Shown here: piece after piece, positions 42,386 through 50,786 of the stretch | How the letters are laid out: each line of letters opens with the position of its first letter | Position numbering within the stretch: the stretch's first letter is position 1 | NCBI RefSeq assembly: GCF_005144885.1 | Contig: NZ_CP039690.1 | Location: 248,001 to 312,000 of the forward strand | DNA: 64,000 nt | DNA from: Phreatobacter stygius | Lineage (GTDB): Bacteria; Pseudomonadota; Alphaproteobacteria; Rhizobiales; Phreatobacteraceae | Direction of reading: 5' to 3' | Notes under the pieces: generated by a model | The model's database searches: none | What the model was told of the DNA's origin: nothing | What the model saw: only the letters and a program-made list of their open reading frames with translations | Translations under genes and position numbers: made by a program

Positions 42386-42400
42386 CTAAGACCGCGTTAA
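42386..42400 (-). promoter_or_regulatory. CtrA-like box of flagellin copy 3
   Basis: On the minus strand TTAA-CGCGGTC-TTAG, 69-83 bp upstream of the start, with a further GTTAAC at 42409. Confidence 0.5.
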
Positions 42401-42531
42401 TCCGCATGGTTAACGAAACATGTTTGAAAGCAGCGGGATGGCCGGATGGAACCGCTTGGACCCTGGCCGAACCGGGCCTCTCGAACCGACCTCTTAAGGA
42501 AAATCACACGCCCGCGCGCGGAACCATTGCG

Positions 42532-42546
42532 CTAACCTTCGCTTAA
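42532..42546 (+). promoter_or_regulatory. CtrA-like box before hypothetical gene at 42601
   Basis: CTAA-CCTTCGC-TTAA, the same TTAA-N7-TTAG form as in the flagellins read from the other strand, 55 bp upstream of the start at 42601. Confidence 0.45.
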
Positions 42547-42600
42547 GCCCGACGGCATTAGGGTCTTTCCTCGGCGCGCCGAAAAAGGATGGTCCTTGCC

Positions 42601-43017
42601 ATGGCCGTGATCGGATCGAGCGGTTTCTACGATCTCTCGCCCTACCAGCAGTCGCAGGTCTGGAGCTCGAAGCGTGCTTCGGCGATCAGCGATTCCATGG
42701 GCGCGACCAGTCAGTTGATGAACTCGCTGAACGGCCAGGCGAATTCGGTGGCTTCCGTGCTCGCCGGCGCGGGCGGCGGCGGTTCGCTCAATGCCATTCT
42801 CGGCGGCTCGACCGATACGACGGCCTCGATGAACGCCAATGCGCTGTTCGGCGGCGGAATGGGCGGCTCGCCTGAAGAGGCACTGCAGAACGCCGCCAAT
42901 GGCGGCAAGAGCGACGACGCCATTGCCCAGGAAAACTATGTCGCCGGGGTCATCAAGCGCCGGCAGGCCAAGGAAGCCGAAGCCAAGGCCGGCGCCAAGG
43001 TCAACATGATCGCCTGA
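42601..43017 (+). CDS. Hypothetical protein of the flagellin locus
   Basis: A 138-residue protein that I do not recognise. The N-terminus SSGFYDLSPYQQSQVWSSKR and helix SAISDSMGATSQLMNSLNGQ are followed by a Gly/Ala/Asn-rich middle and a charged C-terminal helix (ENYVAGVIKRRQAKEAEAKA). There is no signal sequence. The polar ends around a low-complexity centre resemble exported flagellar accessory proteins. It is divergent from flagellin copy 3 and has a CtrA-like box upstream. ATG 42601 is preferred to 42589, which has no room for a ribosome site. Confidence 0.7.
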   Translation: MAVIGSSGFYDLSPYQQSQVWSSKRASAISDSMGATSQLMNSLNGQANSVASVLAGAGGGGSLNAILGGSTDTTASMNANALFGGGMGGSPEEALQNAANGGKSDDAIAQENYVAGVIKRRQAKEAEAKAGAKVNMIA

Positions 43018-43074
43018 GGCGATTGCCGGTCGCGGGCCGGCCGACAGCCACCCCGAGAAAAAGCTCAACTGAAA

Positions 43075-43238
43075 CAACCCTCTCCCAGAGGGAGAGGGTG
43101 GCGCCGTCAGGCGCCGGGTGAGGGGTCGTCCATGTCCGGACAGGGCGGCACGTAGCGCGCGCGTTGGCCTCAGTTCTCCACGCTTACGCCCCTCACCCGC
43201 CGGCTCCGCCGGCACCCTCTCCCAATGGGAGAGGGTTG
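43075..43238. repeat. Inverted-repeat element, family 2
   Basis: Two 50-bp arms begin and end with CAACCCTCTCCC / GGGAGAGGGTTG. Each end also folds on itself (CCCTCTCCC-AGA-GGGAGAGGG and CCCTCTCCC-AAT-GGGAGAGGG). Inner matches are GGCGCCGGGTGAGGGG and CCCCTCACCCGCCGG. It lies in the 475-bp gap before the fourth flagellin; the rest of that gap holds an ftr-like site. Confidence 0.8.
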
Positions 43239-43308
43239 GTTCGGCGGCGCTTCGGCCTGCCGCGCGCTTCAGGGCCGACACTCCACTCACCCCTCCTTCC
43301 TTGCCGCC

Positions 43309-43323
43309 CGGCAAATCCTGCCG
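43309..43323 (+). promoter_or_regulatory. ftr-like palindrome upstream of flagellin 4
   Basis: CGGCAA-ATC-CTGCCG, 170 bp upstream of the start at 43493. No GG-N10-GC promoter with a good -24 element was found at the expected 90-100 bp downstream, so its target is unsettled. Confidence 0.5.
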
Positions 43324-43492
43324 GTTAACTATTGCCGTGTCGCAGCAGTCACAGGCCGCCAACTTAAGCCCTTCAATTCCCGATGTTTTTTCGCCGAAAC
43401 GGCCAGCATTAACTTTTGAGTAAGATTAACGGGTAAGAGTGCTCCGTGGATGGCGCGCGATAGATTCGCCGCACCGCGACCGGGGGCATCTC

Positions 43493-44740
43493 ATGAGCGA
43501 CATCGTTCTATCGAAAGGCATTCGCAGCAACCTGCTGTCGCTGATCGATACCGCTGGCCTCCGCGACCAGACGCAGAACCGCCTGTCCACCGGCAAGCGC
43601 GTCAACACCGCGCTCGACAATCCCGGCAATTATTTCTCGGCGAGCCAGCTCAACGGCCGCGCCGCCGATATCACCAACCTGCTCGACGGCATCGGCAACG
43701 CGGTGCAGACCCTGCAGGCCGCCGATAACGGCATCCGTTCGATCATCAAGGTGGTCGAGAACGCCCAGGCCATCGCCCGCCAGGCGCAAGGGTCGGCCTC
43801 GACGCAAGCCCGCCTCAACGGCGTGACGCCGAAGCTCGCCGGTGTGCCGACCGCCCTGACCGCCCAGACCAGCCTCTCCTCCTACGGCTTCACGGTCGGC
43901 GACACGATCACCCTGTCCACCGGCACCACGGTCAATGCCACCACGCTGACCATTGCCGCCGGCATGACGGTCGGCGATCTCGTCAACGCCATCAACAACA
44001 ACACCAGCGCGGCTGCGGCCACCGGCGCCGGCGTCCTGATCGGCACCGGGACCGGCGCCGATGCGCGGGCTTCGCTCACCCCCGACGGTCGCCTGCTGAT
44101 GGAAGCGACCGGCGTCCAGCCGCTGCAGATCACGGTGACGCCATCGGGCACCTCCACTGCCCCGGCAGTGGCCGCGGCGCTCGCCGGCATCGGCTTCGAC
44201 GCGACCAATTCGAGCCAGCCGGCGGGCAAGGCCAACCAGACCCGCACCGACATTTCCGTGCAGTTCGGCGAGCTGCGCCGCCAGATCGACCAGCTGGCCA
44301 AGGATGCCGGTTATAACGGCGTCAACCTGCTCAATGCCGACACGCTGCAGGCAATGTTCAATGAGAAGCAGTCGTCGTCGCTGACCATCACCGGCGCGCG
44401 CATTTCCACCGACCGCGATCTCGCCATCAAGCCGGCCTCGAACAATTTCCAGACCGACAAGGACATCAACGATGCCCTCGCCGACCTGACCTTTGCGATG
44501 AACAAGCTGAGGGCCCAGTCGAGCGCCTTCGGCTCCAACCTGGCACTGGTGCAGATCCGCCAGAAGTTCACCCAGGAAATGGCCAATACGCTGAAGACCG
44601 GCGCCGACAACCTGACGCTCGCCGACATGAACGAGGAAGGCGCCAACATGCTGGCGCTGCAGACCCGCCAGCAATTGTCGACCCAGGCCCTGTCGCTGGC
44701 CAACCAGGCCGACCAGGGCGTGCTGAGACTGTTCAGCTAA
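43493..44740 (+). CDS. Divergent flagellin (fourth copy)
   Basis: A 415-residue flagellin-family protein. D0/D1 ends are recognisable (LSKGIRSNLLSLIDTAGLRD; LLDGIGNAVQTLQAADNGIR; NLTLADMNEEGANMLALQTR) but clearly diverged from the three tandem copies, and the middle is short. It lies on the opposite strand with an ftr-like site upstream and its own terminator, and lacks the leader hairpin of the others. It may be a minor or hook-proximal flagellin under different control. Confidence 0.92.
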   Translation: MSDIVLSKGIRSNLLSLIDTAGLRDQTQNRLSTGKRVNTALDNPGNYFSASQLNGRAADITNLLDGIGNAVQTLQAADNGIRSIIKVVENAQAIARQAQGSASTQARLNGVTPKLAGVPTALTAQTSLSSYGFTVGDTITLSTGTTVNATTLTIAAGMTVGDLVNAINNNTSAAAATGAGVLIGTGTGADARASLTPDGRLLMEATGVQPLQITVTPSGTSTAPAVAAALAGIGFDATNSSQPAGKANQTRTDISVQFGELRRQIDQLAKDAGYNGVNLLNADTLQAMFNEKQSSSLTITGARISTDRDLAIKPASNNFQTDKDINDALADLTFAMNKLRAQSSAFGSNLALVQIRQKFTQEMANTLKTGADNLTLADMNEEGANMLALQTRQQLSTQALSLANQADQGVLRLFS

Positions 44741-44768
44741 AGGTACCCTTTCTTCCAGCCGGCCGAAT

Positions 44769-44799
44769 GGCGGGGACCTCCCCGCCTTTTCGCTTTTTC
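44769..44799 (+). terminator. Terminator after flagellin 4
   Basis: GGCGGGG-ACCT-CCCCGCC, a perfect 7-bp stem, followed by TTTTCGCTTTTT, 28 bp after the stop codon. Confidence 0.85.
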
Positions 44800-44904
44800 A
44801 GGCGCCGTTCACCGCGTCGGGCGGGCATCGGCGCAGCGCGCCCCGTCGCCGTCGCGCATGTGATAAGCTCTTGCCTTGTTCCGAATCGCACACGGAGAGG
44901 CCGG

Positions 44905-45318
44905 ATGGCGCTCAAGGTGGAATTGAAAGCTGGCGAGAAATTCATTCTCGGCGACAGCGTCATCACCAACGACGATCAACGCACGCGCCTGACCATCGAG
45001 GGCGAGGCGCCGATCCTGCGCGAAAAAGACGTGATGACCATGGAGACGGCGGATACGCCGTGCAAGAAGATCTACCTGGTCGTCCAGCTGATGTACCTGT
45101 CGCGCGACCCGATCAAGCATCACGAGATGTATTTCGAGATGGTCAACGACGTGCTGGAAGCAGCGCCTTCAACGCGTCCATACATTACCGAAATCAACAA
45201 TCACATATTAACCGGTTCCCTCTACAAGGCTCTAAAGGCCACCAAGGGTCTGATCGAGTACGAAGGGGCACTGCTGGGTCATGCATCACGGAGCAGCGGC
45301 GTACGCGTCGACGGCTAG
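44905..45318 (+). CDS. flbT: Flagellin mRNA regulator FlbT
   Basis: A 137-residue protein. FlbT binds the 5' leader of flagellin mRNA in Caulobacter and controls its stability and translation. Family blocks are MALKVELKAGEKFILGDSVI and MYLSRDPIKHHEMYFEMVND. GGAGAGG precedes the ATG. It comes before flaF, whereas flaF-flbT is the more familiar order, and the two genes overlap by 38 bp in different frames. Its likely targets, the tandem flagellins with a conserved leader hairpin, lie 2-7 kb away. Confidence 0.93.
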   Translation: MALKVELKAGEKFILGDSVITNDDQRTRLTIEGEAPILREKDVMTMETADTPCKKIYLVVQLMYLSRDPIKHHEMYFEMVNDVLEAAPSTRPYITEINNHILTGSLYKALKATKGLIEYEGALLGHASRSSGVRVDG

Positions 45319-45652
45319 AATCACCGCGACGGCCAACCCGCGCGAACTGGAAGCAAGCCTCCTTCTGAAGGCCGCTGCCCGCATCCAGACGCTGAAGGAC
45401 CAGTGGCCCGGCGCCAATGGCGAGCTGAGCCAGGCGCTGAATTATAATCGCAAGCTGTGGACCGTGCTGACCACCTCGGCGACCAAGGCGGACAATCCCC
45501 TGCCGCTGCCGATCAAGAACAACATCGCCAATCTCGGCATGTTCATCTTCAGCCGCAGCCTGGATATCGAGATCGAACCGGCGCCCGAGAAGCTCGCCGT
45601 GCTGGTGTCGATCAACCGCAACCTGGCGGCGGGGCTATCGGGACGGGGGTGA
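45281..45652 (+). CDS. flaF: Flagellin biosynthesis regulator FlaF
   Basis: A 123-residue protein with the FlaF pattern AAAYASTARITATANPRELE, LLLKAAARIQTLKD, and NNIANLGMFIFSRSLDIEIE. FlaF works opposite to FlbT and promotes flagellin synthesis or secretion. The start lies inside flbT, because the conserved N-terminus itself is in the overlap. No separate promoter is seen. Confidence 0.92.
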   Translation: MHHGAAAYASTARITATANPRELEASLLLKAAARIQTLKDQWPGANGELSQALNYNRKLWTVLTTSATKADNPLPLPIKNNIANLGMFIFSRSLDIEIEPAPEKLAVLVSINRNLAAGLSGRG

Positions 45653-45673
45653 GAGAAGGTGCGCCCTCAACTG

Positions 45674-45696
45674 ACCCTCTCCCAAAGGGAGAGGGT
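45674..45696. terminator. Hairpin between convergent flaF and flgL (family 2 end sequence)
   Basis: ACCCTCTCCC-AAA-GGGAGAGGGT is a perfect 10-bp stem 22 bp after flaF and 44 bp after flgL on the other strand. It equals a single end of the family 2 element at 43075. It has no long T tract, so terminator function is only probable. Confidence 0.55.
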
Positions 45697-45739
45697 TAGT
45701 TTGGTGGCGCGCGGCCCCATTCGCCACTCGCCACTCGCC

Positions 45740-47323
45740 TCAGAGATAATTGACCAGGGTCAGCTTCGACAGCATCGAGCTGGTCTGGTAGCTCGCCTGC
45801 ATCATGGTCTGCAGCGCCACGATCTGGGCGGCGAGTTCCTCATTGTTGACCCCGGTCACATCGCTCAGCAGCCCGGTCAGCATGGCGTCGGTTTCCTTGT
45901 GCCGCGCCTTGGCCGCGTCGGCATTGGAATTGGCCGAGGCGATCTCGATCTGGATCGAGGTGACGGTCTGCGCCGCGCCCTGGCCCGACAGCCCACTGGC
46001 GACCCGGCTGGCCAGCGCCTGGTAGCGCTCTTTCGCCAGCGTGTCGTCGTTCTGGAAGGTCACCGCGCTCGCCACCGCGAGATTCTGGATGGTCGCGCGC
46101 AGGGCCTCCTCGTCGGCGCGCGCGCCATAGGTCACCGACACCGCGGTATCGACCTGGGCCGCCGCGGTCGCCCTGGGATCCCCGGAGATCCGGTCGCCCT
46201 GATACCAGCGCAGTGTGCGGTTCTCGGCGTTGGCGGGCGTGTCGAAGGCGACCGCATCGGCCATGGTGCCGGAGACGCCCGGCACCAGCCGCTTGGCGAC
46301 GCCCGGTTGCACCGCCGGCGGGCCGGCCAGGACCGCGGCATTGGTCTCGCCCTTGAAAAAATCCTCGCCGGCCTCCGTTGCGGAAGCCGCGGCGAGGCCG
46401 GTCGAGACCAGCTTGGCCAGGCCATCGCCCAGCGCGCCGCGCATATTGGCGAGCGTCTCGGTCTGGGTCGCGCCAATGCGGAACTGGCCGGGGCCGACCG
46501 TCGGGCTGTCGGCGGCGACCGCCGTCAGGGTGATCCGCTCGGTCGAGCCGTCGGGCAGCTTGAAGCCGATGGTCAGGTTCTCGCCGGCCTTGGCGGTGCC
46601 GGCGCCGGTGGCGATCGACAGCGAGGCCGGCGGTCCTGCCGTCATGGTCGCGGTGGCGCCGCCGACCGCGCCGGTGACATTGTCGAGCTTCAGCCCGAAG
46701 GCATGGGCGCCGTCCTCGGCAAGCGTGATCGGGCTCGCCGCGGCGCCCGACAGGGTCAGCCGGCCGGTGGCGCCGGCGTCGCGCTCGGGCGAGGCCGCCG
46801 ACGAGCCGAGATCAGCCTGCATGCGCTCGAGCAGGGCCTGCTTGAAGCCGTCCTTGGTGCCTTGTCCGGCCATGATCGCGGCGCTGTCGAGCACCGGCGG
46901 CGTGCCGGTCTGGCGGCCGCCGAACAGGTAGCGCCCGCCATCGTCGCTGTTGAGCATGCCGATGACCGCATCCAGGCTGTTGCTCGCCGCCAATTGCCCG
47001 ACGGTGCGGCCCGAGGCGAGCGTGAAGTCGATCGAGGTCAGCGAGGTCTTGGTGCTGGCGACCGTCTTCTGCACGCCGCTCAGCGCGGTATCCATGATCT
47101 TGATGCGGGTCTGCACCAGCGAGATGTTCTGCTGGTAGGACGCGACCTGGCTGCGCGAGCCCTGGAAGCTCAGAGCCAGCGAACGGTCGAGCCCGAGGCC
47201 GGCATAGGTCTCCGACTTCTTGCCCGAGCCGAGCTGGCGCTGCAGCTCGGCAAGCTGGTTCTTCATCTGCAGGAAATCGGTCCCGCCGAAGCCCGGAATG
47301 ATGCCGGAAGTGCGGATGGCCAT
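45740..47323 (-). CDS. flgL: Hook-filament junction protein FlgL
   Basis: A 527-residue flagellin-like junction protein. The N-terminal coiled coil (FLQMKNQLAELQRQLGSGKK) and C-terminal helix (YQTSSMLSKLTLVNYL) fit FlgL. It is longer than the 300-350 residues of many FlgL proteins because of a large middle region (about residues 180-400). It follows flgK with 9 bp between, in the operon flgE-flgK-flgL. A flagellin identity is unlikely given this context. Confidence 0.88.
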   Translation of the reverse strand: MAIRTSGIIPGFGGTDFLQMKNQLAELQRQLGSGKKSETYAGLGLDRSLALSFQGSRSQVASYQQNISLVQTRIKIMDTALSGVQKTVASTKTSLTSIDFTLASGRTVGQLAASNSLDAVIGMLNSDDGGRYLFGGRQTGTPPVLDSAAIMAGQGTKDGFKQALLERMQADLGSSAASPERDAGATGRLTLSGAAASPITLAEDGAHAFGLKLDNVTGAVGGATATMTAGPPASLSIATGAGTAKAGENLTIGFKLPDGSTERITLTAVAADSPTVGPGQFRIGATQTETLANMRGALGDGLAKLVSTGLAAASATEAGEDFFKGETNAAVLAGPPAVQPGVAKRLVPGVSGTMADAVAFDTPANAENRTLRWYQGDRISGDPRATAAAQVDTAVSVTYGARADEEALRATIQNLAVASAVTFQNDDTLAKERYQALASRVASGLSGQGAAQTVTSIQIEIASANSNADAAKARHKETDAMLTGLLSDVTGVNNEELAAQIVALQTMMQASYQTSSMLSKLTLVNYL

Positions 47324-47332
47324 GGTCGGTCC

Positions 47333-49234
47333 TCACATCTGCCGGAGAATGTCGAACATCTCCTTGACCGCCGACATGACGCGCGCATTGGCGCCATAGG
47401 CGGTCTGGAGCTGGATCAGCATCGACATCTCGGTATCGATATTGACGGCGGAGCTGGCGTCGTAGCGGGCCTGCAACTGGCTGATCACCACCTGCTGGCC
47501 TTCGTTGAGCTGCTTGGCGACCGCCGCCTCGTTGCTCTGGGTCGAAATGACGTTGCGGGTATAGGACAGGAGCGAGCCCTGGAACGGCGTCCCGGCCGAG
47601 CCGATGCCGGCCTCGGGTGAGAAATAGCGGGTGGCGCTGTTCAGCGCGTTGCTCAGGAAGTTCGGCCGCGTCGCGTCCGAATCCTGGGTCCGGGGGCTGG
47701 TCTGCATCACCACCAGGCCGCTCGGATCGGCCTTCAGCGCGGCATTGATGTCGATCCGGCCGGCAAGCCCGGTGATCTGCGACCCCGAGGCGGTGATCCG
47801 GTCGGTATAGAGCCCGCCGGGCGCGGTATTGTCGATGAAGAACGGCAAGGCGGGCGCGCCGCCATTGATCGACTGGGCGGTGACATTGGCCTTGGCCTGG
47901 CCGACCGAGGCGCCGCCGGCGACCGTCGGGTCGGCCAGCACGCGCAGATTGCCGCCCGACACCGACACCGCGAAGGCGCCCGCCGGCGCGCCGGCGCCGG
48001 CCGCCCAGCTGTCGATCGCCGCCTGCATCTGGCTGGCGTGGCCGGCGGCCGAATTGCCGGTCAGCCGGAACACCTTGTCGTTCGGATCGGCCGACATGCC
48101 GTCGGTGATCGGCACCGCGGCGTCGTCGACCCGCTTGAAGGTGAATTTCTGCTTCACCCCGTTGACGGTGGCTTCCACCGTCACGGTGTCGCCATCCGAC
48201 AGGCCGGGCCCGAGCGGCGTGTCGAAACCGGTGGTCGGGCCCGGGCCCGGAACGGTCACCGCGCTGGAGCTCGACGAGGTTCCGAGCGCCTGGGCCAGGC
48301 CGCCGGCGATCTGGTCGAGCTGGTCCTGGGCCGCCACCAGCGACTTGTCGCGCAGTTCCAGGAGCGCGCCGATCTTGCCGGACTTGAACACGCCCTGGGC
48401 GACCAGGTCGACGGTCGAGCCGCCGATCGCCGCGGTAATGGTGCCGACCGAGCGCTTGGCCGGATCCGGATCATATTGATTGGCCGGGCCGATCAGGCCG
48501 CGGGCGTCGAAATTCAGGGTCGGCGACGTGCCGCTGAGCAGCACGAAGCCGTTGCCGCCATAAAGCTGCACGCCGTCGCTGGAATCATAGGCCACACGCA
48601 CGTCGACATATTGCGAGATCTGGTCGACCAGGTCGTCGCGCCGGTCCAGGAGCCCGGCGCGCGAGGCGTCCGAGGTGCTGGTGGTGCGCAAGGTCTCGTT
48701 CATCGACTGCAGGTCGCCGAGCAGCCCGTTGAGCGCCTTGGTCGCGTCCGCCAGGCCCTGTTCGGCATCCTGGCGCATGCCCTGGATGGTGCTGCTGAGC
48801 GACCGCAGCGACTGGGTCAGCACGGTCGCCGAATTGATCACGCCGGCGCGCGCGGTGGCGCTTTCCGGCGAGGTCTGCAGGGTCTGGAACGCGGTGGAGA
48901 AATTGTTCATCACCGTGTCGAGCGCGCGCGCCGAACCCGGCGCGCCGAAGGCCTGGTCGAGCCGGCCCATGAAATTCGCCCGGGTCGAGGCGTAATAGCC
49001 GTTCGACCGTTCGGAGATCAGCTGGCGCTGGACGAAGGCGTCGAATTCACGCCGGACGCTGCCGGCCTCGACCCCGCCGATGCCGGTGCCCGACAGCATC
49101 GAGATCGGGTCGATGGTCTTGCGGGTATAGGTCGAGTTTCCGGCATTGGCGATATTGGCGCCGGTCAGGCTCATCGCGGTCGAGGTGAACCGCAATCCGG
49201 ACAACGCGTTGTTGAGGGCACTCGACAGGGCCAT
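47333..49234 (-). CDS. flgK: Hook-filament junction protein FlgK
   Basis: A 633-residue junction protein. The N-terminus ALNNALSGLRFTSTAMSLTG with ANIANAGNSTYTRKTI and the C-terminal LIQLQTAYGANARVMSAVKE are typical axial helices. A long middle region with Ala/Gly-rich domains lies between. It starts 39 bp after flgE. Confidence 0.94.
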   Translation of the reverse strand: MALSSALNNALSGLRFTSTAMSLTGANIANAGNSTYTRKTIDPISMLSGTGIGGVEAGSVRREFDAFVQRQLISERSNGYYASTRANFMGRLDQAFGAPGSARALDTVMNNFSTAFQTLQTSPESATARAGVINSATVLTQSLRSLSSTIQGMRQDAEQGLADATKALNGLLGDLQSMNETLRTTSTSDASRAGLLDRRDDLVDQISQYVDVRVAYDSSDGVQLYGGNGFVLLSGTSPTLNFDARGLIGPANQYDPDPAKRSVGTITAAIGGSTVDLVAQGVFKSGKIGALLELRDKSLVAAQDQLDQIAGGLAQALGTSSSSSAVTVPGPGPTTGFDTPLGPGLSDGDTVTVEATVNGVKQKFTFKRVDDAAVPITDGMSADPNDKVFRLTGNSAAGHASQMQAAIDSWAAGAGAPAGAFAVSVSGGNLRVLADPTVAGGASVGQAKANVTAQSINGGAPALPFFIDNTAPGGLYTDRITASGSQITGLAGRIDINAALKADPSGLVVMQTSPRTQDSDATRPNFLSNALNSATRYFSPEAGIGSAGTPFQGSLLSYTRNVISTQSNEAAVAKQLNEGQQVVISQLQARYDASSAVNIDTEMSMLIQLQTAYGANARVMSAVKEMFDILRQM

Positions 49235-49273
49235 GTCCCGTCACTCCTTGACGCCAGATATCAAGATCCGCGT

Positions 49274-50638
49274 TCAGCGGATCATGTTGATGGTTTCCTG
49301 GAGCATCGCGTTCGCCGTGGTGACGATGCGCGTGTTCGAGGCATAGGCCTGCTGCGTCACGATCAGCTTGGTGAACTCCTCGGAGATATCGACATTCGAG
49401 CCCTCGAGGCTGTTCGACGAGATCTTGCCGCCGCCGCCAAGAATGGGTGAGCCGGATTCGGCGGTCTCGCCGAAGGCGCCGCCATCCATGCGCTTCAGGC
49501 TGTTCTCGCCCTGGAAGGTGGCAAGCGGGATCTGGAACAGGTCGAGCGCCTGGCCATTGGTGTAGTTGCCGCGCACCCGGCCGGTATCGGTGATCGTCAC
49601 ATTGGCGAGCTTACCGGCCGAATAGCCGTTCTGGTCGATCGTGGTGACCAGCACCGAGCCGTCGGTGCGGGCATACTGGGAGATGCCGTTGCTGCCGATG
49701 TCGAGTTTGACATTGCCGACATTGACGCCGTTGACGGTCAGGTTCGAGATCGTCGGGCTGGTCGTCGGCGCGGTCATCTGACCGGTGCCATTAAAGGTGA
49801 AATCACTGCCGATGCGGGTCCAGGCCTCGGTGCCGGCACCGGAATTCGACTGGTAATAGGCGTTCCAGGTCGCCTCGACCGCCGGCGGACCGGCCGAAGC
49901 ATTGGCGGTCTTGGTCCAGCGCACCTGGACGTTGACCGGATTGCCGAGCGGGTCGTAGGCGGTGATCGAACCGCCGGAAACCGAGGACGCGACAAATTTC
50001 GCGGCGTCGCCCGGAACACTGCCATAGCTCGCCGCGCCAGCGGTCAGCGTCGGGTCGATCAGTTCGCTCCCCGCCACGGAGGCCTGGTAGCGGGCGGTGG
50101 CCGGCACCGAGGGCAGGCTCGCGCGGTAATTGATCGCCGAGGTCGACTTGGCCGGGATCACGTCATTGGTGATCTGGATCGCGGTCGGCGAGCTGCCCGA
50201 CGGGTTGCCGGTGGTCGGGTCGAGTTTCAGGCCGCGCAGGTAATAACCGGCGCCGTTGACCATGTAGCCATTGGCATCGACGGTGAAATCGCCGCGCCGG
50301 GTGTAATAATTAACATTGGAGAACACCGGCTGGTTGTCGAGCGAACCGGTCGACTGCTGGACGATGAAATAGCCGCTGCCATTGATCGCCAGGTTGGTAT
50401 TCACTCCGCTCGCCTGGACCTGGCCTTGGATCGTGTTGGTGGCGCGCGACTGCGCGGTCACCGAGCCGGCCAGTTCGCGCTTCGGCGCGCCGTCGGGGAT
50501 CAGGTCGACAAAACTGGTATCGATCCGTTTGAAGCCCGAGGTCTGCGAATTGGCGATATTGCCGGAGATATTCTCGAGCGCGTAGGACTGCGCGGCGAGA
50601 CCGCTGACCGCCGTGGTCATCGCACCGAAGATACCCAT
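49274..50638 (-). CDS. flgE: Flagellar hook protein FlgE
   Basis: A 454-residue hook subunit. Begins MGIFGAMTTAVSGLAAQSYA, with ENISGNIANSQTSGFKRIDT, and ends LIVTQQAYASNTRIVTTANA. The start at 50638 has GGAGG 7 bases upstream; the longer frame to 50659 does not. It leads flgE-flgK-flgL. A sigma54-type promoter and two ftr-like palindromes lie upstream, a late (hook) class arrangement. Confidence 0.96.
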   Translation of the reverse strand: MGIFGAMTTAVSGLAAQSYALENISGNIANSQTSGFKRIDTSFVDLIPDGAPKRELAGSVTAQSRATNTIQGQVQASGVNTNLAINGSGYFIVQQSTGSLDNQPVFSNVNYYTRRGDFTVDANGYMVNGAGYYLRGLKLDPTTGNPSGSSPTAIQITNDVIPAKSTSAINYRASLPSVPATARYQASVAGSELIDPTLTAGAASYGSVPGDAAKFVASSVSGGSITAYDPLGNPVNVQVRWTKTANASAGPPAVEATWNAYYQSNSGAGTEAWTRIGSDFTFNGTGQMTAPTTSPTISNLTVNGVNVGNVKLDIGSNGISQYARTDGSVLVTTIDQNGYSAGKLANVTITDTGRVRGNYTNGQALDLFQIPLATFQGENSLKRMDGGAFGETAESGSPILGGGGKISSNSLEGSNVDISEEFTKLIVTQQAYASNTRIVTTANAMLQETINMIR

Positions 50639-50709
50639 GACATTCCTCCCCCGGGCCAAACGGCCGATACCCTGCCGCGCTGCACTTGCATCGCTGTCGG
50701 CCCTGGCTC

Positions 50710-50725
50710 TGCAGCGGCCATGCCA
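50710..50725 (-). promoter_or_regulatory. Sigma54 -24/-12 promoter of flgE
   Basis: On the minus strand TGGCATG-GCCG-CTGCA matches the sigma54 consensus at all but two positions, with GG-N10-GC spacing. It lies 72 bp upstream of the flgE ATG. Confidence 0.7.
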
Positions 50726-50786
50726 AGGCAGGTGCGAGAGATTTCAATGTCTTAGCTGGTTAACCGGAGGTTGATTTGAGCCCGCC

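Noticed and set aside
43395-43470. Search for a sigma54 promoter downstream of the ftr-like site of flagellin 4
   Set aside because: No GG-N10-GC element with a good TGGCAC was found, so none is annotated.
45659-47620. Open frame of 653 codons on the plus strand
   Set aside because: It is antisense to flgL and the end of flgK and has no conserved motif.
50760-50774. TTAA-N7-TTGA near flgE
   Set aside because: It matches the CtrA pattern in only part and lies next to a well-supported sigma54/ftr arrangement; likely chance.
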